Positions 59,232-64,000 of a DNA stretch of 64,000 nt are shown in pieces. A model generated the notes under the pieces. That model was given only the letters and a program-made list of their open reading frames with translations. It was not told where the DNA came from and did no database searches. How positions within the stretch are numbered: the stretch's first letter is position 1; the number at the start of each line of letters is the position of its first letter. The DNA comes from Hanleya hanleyi (lineage: Eukaryota > Mollusca > Polyplacophora > Lepidopleurida > Hanleyidae): contig JAVTVY010008113.1 in NCBI GenBank assembly GCA_036873755.1, positions 62,001 to 126,000 on the forward strand. The letters run 5' to 3'. The translations under genes were made by a program, and so were the position numbers.

Positions 59232-59350
59232 GCTATTGTTTCCTGTTGTTCCAAGATGAGATGTCTGTCCAAGCTCTCATTGAGTCATGTATTGTGGATG
59301 ATGATAAACTCTACTGGTGTGTTTCTAGTCCTACAATGAAAGATAAACCT
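59232..59350 (+). CDS. CPEB: CPEB coding exon 5: end of RRM1
   Basis: Completes residue 451 and encodes through residue 490. The acceptor is TTGCAG|GCTA and the donor ACCT|GTAAGT, phase 1 in, 0 out. The RNP1 motif reads KGYCFLLF (450-457), where vertebrate CPEB2-4 and fly Orb2 have KGYAFLLF. Further on YWCVSS replaces the usual YLCVSS. The remainder (QDE, VQALIESC, SSPTMKDKP) follows the family. The two replacements stand out because the surrounding RRM exons are nearly invariant; they could be lineage-specific or sequence error. Confidence 0.95.
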
Positions 59351-59854
59351 GTAAGTAAATGCATATTCTCAAGATGCGATTTGTGTTAACAACTTGACGA
59401 GGAGTCCATTGATTTGTATCATGCAACTGATCAGATGAAAAAGGTGCGACTTGTAGCATTGGACTGAAATTGTACGAGTGCAACTGAGTTGTATACTACG
59501 AGAACTCAGAAGTCACTACAACTTGCAATGTGAGAATATGCCTGTATTATTCACATGTATTATCTTCCATGGTTTCACCTTCAAAGCAATTTTGCTAGAA
59601 CCACTGGCGCGAATCCCATGATGTAGCAAGGTTGAACTGTTATTTGTTTAGCTCAAAGGTCAAAGTCACTGGCCCAAAAATTGGGAATCATAGGAAAATT
59701 GTGACGTCCATGCTATAACTCTGATTCAGAAATGTAGATTTTTATTAAATTTGAGGTGAACCTGAAACTCTTGAGAACGAAAAAAGAATTATGAAATATA
59801 TTTATTCGGTAAGTTCATAATTTGCACATATTAATAAGCTGATGATGATTCTAG
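59351..59854 (+). other. CPEB intron 5
   Basis: GT at 59351 and AG at 59853-59854, phase 0. It holds one isolated AAGGTCAAAG-type fragment near 59655, related to array E. Nothing else seen. Confidence 0.92.
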
Positions 59855-59969
59855 GTTCAAATACGACCATGGAGCCTGAGTGATTCTGACTTTGTGATGG
59901 ATGGTTCACAGCCACTGGATCCAAGGAAGACAATATTTGTGGGAGGAGTGCCTAGACCATTACGGGCAG
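59855..59969 (+). CDS. CPEB: CPEB coding exon 6: inter-RRM linker and RRM2 RNP2
   Basis: Encodes residues 491-528 plus one base of 529. The acceptor is TTCTAG|GTTC and the donor GCAG|GTAAGT. It carries the highly conserved linker VQIRPWSLSDSDFVMDGSQP, which orients the two RRMs, and the RNP2 motif IFVGGV at residues 517-522 of RRM2. Text is essentially that of vertebrate CPEB4 in this region. Confidence 0.97.
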
Positions 59970-60681
59970 GTAAGTACTAAGGCATACATGTACTTTATAC
60001 TCAGTTATATTTCCAATTAGTCTGGTGCAAGTTTTTGTATCACATTCTGATTGTGAAAATTAATTAAGGCCACAGAGGGGGCTTTCTGTTGCCCATTCAT
60101 TCATTTCAATGGTTTCTAGATACATGTACTTGATTTAGAAATGCTTGCATGGGCATTAAAATGTAAGCTCGTACATGTGGACATTCAAGGAGACCAGTTT
60201 GACAAATGGAAGCATTAAAAAAATAGAATACAGGATAAGATTCAAAAGCTAAATTGGAAAATCTAATAGAAATGGGGTGTCATTCATTGGTGCCATTGAC
60301 AAAACAAAATTGCATGGGAATGCAAATGAAAGTCGTCCTGTCTAACTGATTAAAATGAAGTTTAAAATGTAATTGTAAGCAACAGCAGATTTTGATCTTC
60401 TGTCTGTGAAGGTCAGTTTATTGGGTCGATACTTCAGGCATTGACCAAGCCTTTGTGTAGCTGAAAAGCCCCTGGTCAAGACCCATTGTTGTCCTCATAC
60501 TTGTCTATTATATACATTGTCTCATGATCCTCACATGAAGTTTGCACCATTTAAGGCTACATGTAGGTCATGTCCCAACCAAAATTTGGTTGTCATGGAC
60601 AAGTTATCCAGTAAGTCATTACAGTTTATATTCTTTCATAACAATGTGCAAAGGACTAATATATCCGTATTACATTCACAG
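59970..60681 (+). other. CPEB intron 6
   Basis: GT at 59970 and AG at 60680-60681, phase 1. No repeat, gene or RNA was recognised. Confidence 0.92.
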
Positions 60682-60863
60682 TCGAGTTGGCGATGATCAT
60701 GGACCGTCTGTATGGTGGTGTCTGCTATGCTGGTATAGATACTGATCCAGAATTGAAGTATCCCAAGGGGGCTGGTCGTGTGGCCTTCTCTAACCAGCAG
60801 AGTTACATAGCTGCTATCAGTGCTCGCTTTGTGCAGCTGCAGCATGGTGATATCGATAAACGG
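60682..60863 (+). CDS. CPEB: CPEB coding exon 7: RRM2 core
   Basis: Completes residue 529 and encodes through residue 589. The acceptor is TCACAG|TCGA and the donor CGG|GTGAGT, phase 1 in, 0 out. Contains ELAMIMDRLYGGVCYAGIDT and the RNP1-like GAGRVAFSNQQSYIAAISAR, the most conserved block of the CPEB family. It ends QLQHGDIDKR, matching Orb2. RRM2 packs against RRM1 and contributes to recognition of the U-rich element. Confidence 0.98.
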
Positions 60864-62773
60864 GTGAGTAAACTTCGAATGCAATAAGGGACAAAAAAGA
60901 TAATCCATAGGATAGAGAAGTTTCAGCTCATAAACTGCTTCCCTTTACAAGAATCGGTAGGGTCGAACCATGACCCAATACACATGTTTAAGGTCGGTGC
61001 GAAGCACCTGACCTTACAGGGGCAGATACAGGCCTTATTTTATACCTTTATAAGGCACCCAAAATAAACGAGGTCTAAAAACGCCCAAATTAAGAAAAGA
61101 AAAACACCCAAATTACAACGAAAAAATCCAGGTATTTTAGTTTATTACGCAGCAAATTTAGGTTTTGTATTTAATTTTGAGATGGTTTACTCACATTTGC
61201 GTTTGTCACTTCAAAAATGAAGCGGCGAAATCAAGACGTAAATTGCCTGTCAAAAAAAAATTTCTCAAAAGGCGCCAATACTTCATTGGAATGGCCCTAC
61301 TCATGCCCCTTGTATGCAAATTTCTGAGAGAAGGGCCAAAAATTCAGGGTCGAGAGTGAATGTTTCAGTGTAGAGAAGGTAAAAATCTAGCGACAGTTTA
61401 TATTTTTGGCGATGTCGGATGAGCAGAAGTGTAGATTCCAAGCCCAGATTGTAGATAATTGCGTCCAAGAATTTGTATAAGATGGCGGACATCTCAGAAT
61501 ATTTCCGAGACACCCTCGGAAATTCTCGCAATGTGCACAATGGACTCTGCTGAAAATTCTGCTTCACGTGATGCACACAGAAGTGTTGATTGGTTCGTCG
61601 GACCGAACTTCCAGCAGAGACAGATTTAAGAAATAGGAGGTGCATGGGAGTTTGATGAAAATGAACCAATGAATGATGGTAAACCTGACACACCTCCAGA
61701 AAATCCTAAAGCGTGTCATGGTGAGCAAAAAGCAAAATAAAAATATACCCACATTCAGATCAGGGATTGCTAACTCAGGGATGTGTTTACGCTTCAGTCA
61801 ACCTGATCATCATTCCCAGGACCATTTTAAACATTCCCTATCAACAGCAGAAGAAATATACTAAATGTATGCCTTGAAATGGTGTTTGTCGAAGCCATGT
61901 TCATGATGTTGTGCGAGTCAAGTCAGTTTTTGGTTTTTTTCAAGTCGGTGACAGCCTCATTTCGACAGTTGAAAATCCCCAAATTTGCTGATAGTGTTGT
62001 AGATCTATTATTCTGCATTGAAACAAAAATCCGAGAAGCAAACTAATTGTCAAATTACTGGACAGAATTTCACCAAACTGGAATGGAAGCTTCATTGGAA
62101 TGGGCTTCCTTGCCTGATTAGCTTGTTTACATAACATTTCTTCTCCTCAGACTAGCAGGCTGTGGGGTCTAGTCATGGGTACCTACATCCAGCATTTTCA
62201 GATGCGCAGCTTTTTGTTGGATACTTATTACCACATTAATTTTCTAGCACCTTCCCATAATTACTTTGCCCACTCTAGGCAAGGTGCTAGGTTTTTGCTA
62301 AAAAAAAAAACAAAACAACCAGCATAGGCTTTATGCCTGAGCAGCAGCTCAAGGGTCAAAGCTGAACCTCTAGTTTAGGCTCAGAAGCTGCATTTTACAC
62401 GGCATTCTAAATTTACCCCTCTCTTTGGTAGCTGTTACTTTGAAATCTGCCACCTACTACTATGCAGCCTTTATGAAACATGACAGGGTTTCTCTTCAGC
62501 AAATTGTTAGCTCTATAAATGTTTTGCAACCCATATTTGTATGACCTGTTTAACGTTCAAATTCAGTCCTGAGGCTATTCAGATGAAATGTGCCAATGTG
62601 TGTAGAGAAAAACTAGTGGGTTCAGACAAGGGGTAAAATGAATGTAAGTGTAGTTCAAACTCGAGTTTGTGAAGATGTTCCTTGAACATGTACTTCGTAG
62701 TTACTGAATGCTTCTTACAATTGAGAATATTCGTTATTTTTATTGAACATACATGTAACATTTCTTTGGACAG
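60864..62773 (+). other. CPEB intron 7
   Basis: GT at 60864 and AG at 62772-62773, phase 0. A small hairpin lies at 60990-61015 (AAGGTCGGTGC / GCACCTGACCTT), followed by CAGGGGCAGATACAGG, which may be the left end of a CAG element whose right end I could not identify. No gene seen; the roughly 130-codon antisense frame near 61301-61693 lacks any recognisable feature. Confidence 0.85.
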
Positions 62774-63001
62774 GTTGAAGTAAAGCCTTATGTTCTGGAT
62801 GACCAGATGTGTGATGAGTGTCAAGGGGCTCGCTGTGGTGGGAAATTTGCACCATTCTTTTGTGCTAACATTACTTGCCTGCAGTATTACTGTGAACATT
62901 GCTGGGCCCAGATCCACTCCCGCCCGGGTCGAGAGTTCCATAAACCTCTAGTCAAGGAGGGGGCCGACAGACCCCGAGCAGTTCCTTTCCGCTGGTGCTA
63001 G
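62774..63001 (+). CDS. CPEB: CPEB coding exon 8: ZZ zinc-binding domain and stop
   Basis: Encodes residues 590-664 and the TAG stop. The acceptor is GGACAG|GTTG. It begins VEVKPYVLDDQMC and contains the ZZ-type zinc site: Cys 602, 605, 610, 619, 624, 629 and 632 with His 637 and 645, in the order and spacing of CPEB proteins. The C-terminus DRPRAVPFRWC is the same as that of fly Orb2 as I recall it, and differs from the FRWN end of CPEB4. The ZZ domain binds two zinc ions and is thought to mediate protein contacts and support RNA binding. Confidence 0.98.
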   Translation, partial: VEVKPYVLDDQMCDECQGARCGGKFAPFFCANITCLQYYCEHCWAQIHSRPGREFHKPLVKEGADRPRAVPFRWC

Positions 63002-64000
63002 AAGTCTTTTTCAAGTCGGCTTACATAACTGGTGATGATAATTATTACATATTATAAACTAGTCCTCTTACCTCACTAGCCTATTTTTCACATACCAAAG
63101 CAATTACTACGGTGATTATCAATATTATATATGTTGATCCAGTGGGTGTTTATTTCTTGATGTTCGTGCCATCGGGTGTAAGCAAATTTTCTTATAAATG
63201 TTGTTATTATTAATGATTGTACCAGTCAGAAATGTTGCAGAAATGCAGCTGTATTTTTATTATCCTTATTATTAATATATTATCGTCTAAGTCACATTTT
63301 CATACGGTTGGTTCCCAGAACAGTTTTTAGCAGTACAGTTTGACTTGTGAACTGAACTCCAGTACTATTACTATTTCCTGACCACATTGCTTGCCTGAGT
63401 TATACTGTTTCATTGGCTGTTGTCTTGATCTCACTATACCAAAGAGTAAAATAGCGCATTCATGCTACACGGCCACTGGTCGGCTTTATTATTGAACTAG
63501 TCATAAATAATATTACTAGCAGAACACCCAGTATTGTTACTGTCTTGTTGTTGGTAAGATTCTACCGTCATATTTTCAATCCCAACATCTTGTCAAGATA
63601 GTGTCAGCAAATTTGGTATTATTTGGTTTTCATTGCACTCCTAGCTAACCAACACTCGTAGCTAAATTTTCAATATTATAGCTCTAAAAGAGGGTATGTG
63701 AAATTGAGATGAAAAATGAAAAAAAATGAAAAAAAAAAAAATTATTTATAAGCATTGCTTTTACTAATATATTATATAAATTAGACAATCAATTATATTT
63801 TTGTTTCCTTATTCTCATACAAGTATTTATAGTAAATATGTATTTTATGTAGACGATTGATGCACATTGTGAGTTCATTGAAGTAAGGGTGAGTGAGTTC
63901 TAATCTAGTCAATTATTTTCAAATCAATGAAAATAACAGGATTCACTGGAGTGATAGGTGATGTGTAGTTGTTTGCTGTATGGGGCAGATTATTGGGAAT
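63002..64000 (+). other. CPEB 3' UTR and downstream flank
   Basis: AT-rich, without further coding frame. No canonical AATAAA is visible on the plus strand to the end of the window, so the polyadenylation site may use a variant or lie beyond 64000. Two CPE-like U-rich motifs are present: TTTTTAT at about 63254-63260 and TTTTATG at about 63843-63849. They are candidate sites for CPEB binding its own mRNA. Confidence 0.6.

Noticed and set aside
61301..61693. 130-codon minus-strand frame in CPEB intron 7
   Set aside because: No motif, no promoter or splice context; the length is compatible with chance in a 64-kb window.

Overview
The window is eukaryotic and almost certainly from a marine invertebrate, most likely a mollusc. 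It is AT-rich, has long introns and dense transposons, and carries SINE copies with the ACTCACTCACTC-type tail and tandem-array elements I associate with molluscan genomes. The species cannot be fixed from sequence alone. One protein-coding gene is convincing: a plus-strand CPEB of the CPEB2/3/4 (Drosophila Orb2) class. It has eight coding exons: 7839-8813, 16217-16316, 51826-52011, 53303-53392, 59232-59350, 59855-59969, 60682-60863 and 62774-63001. They join with consistent phases (0,1,1,1,0,1,0) and AG/GT boundaries into 664 codons plus stop. The product has a disordered Q/P/N-rich N-terminus, two RRMs and a C-terminal ZZ zinc-binding domain.

Layout. 1-7838 is upstream DNA with a 1.65-kb TTAA-flanked inverted-repeat element, small palindromic repeats and probably the 5' UTR. 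Intron 1 (7.4 kb) holds a 3.7-kb giant foldback element (10715-14462) flanked by a 6-bp duplication and itself hit by two later insertions. Intron 2 (35.5 kb) is a transposon cemetery. It contains two piggyBac-like copies, an antisense L1/Tx1-like LINE relic carrying a 469-bp foldback insertion, two satellite arrays, about ten CAG...CTG elements with 5- to 6-bp target duplications (many nested), and two Harbinger-like TTA elements. Introns 3 and 4 hold a third piggyBac-like copy and further arrays, one rich in nuclear-receptor-type AGGTCA half-sites. Introns 5-7 are quieter. 63002-64000 is 3' UTR and flank with CPE-like motifs.

Target-site duplications and uninterrupted sister copies make most element boundaries readable to the base and give a relative insertion order. 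The most unusual items are the giant foldback, a perfect 108-bp hairpin, an element built on repeats of GTCACGTAAGTTAC with a perfect 30-bp palindrome, a small ORF shared by two transposon copies whose internal indels all keep frame, and an antisense secreted-type ORF in intron 2. No CRISPR, operon or prokaryotic feature is present. Apart from CPEB, I see no second intact host gene that I can defend.
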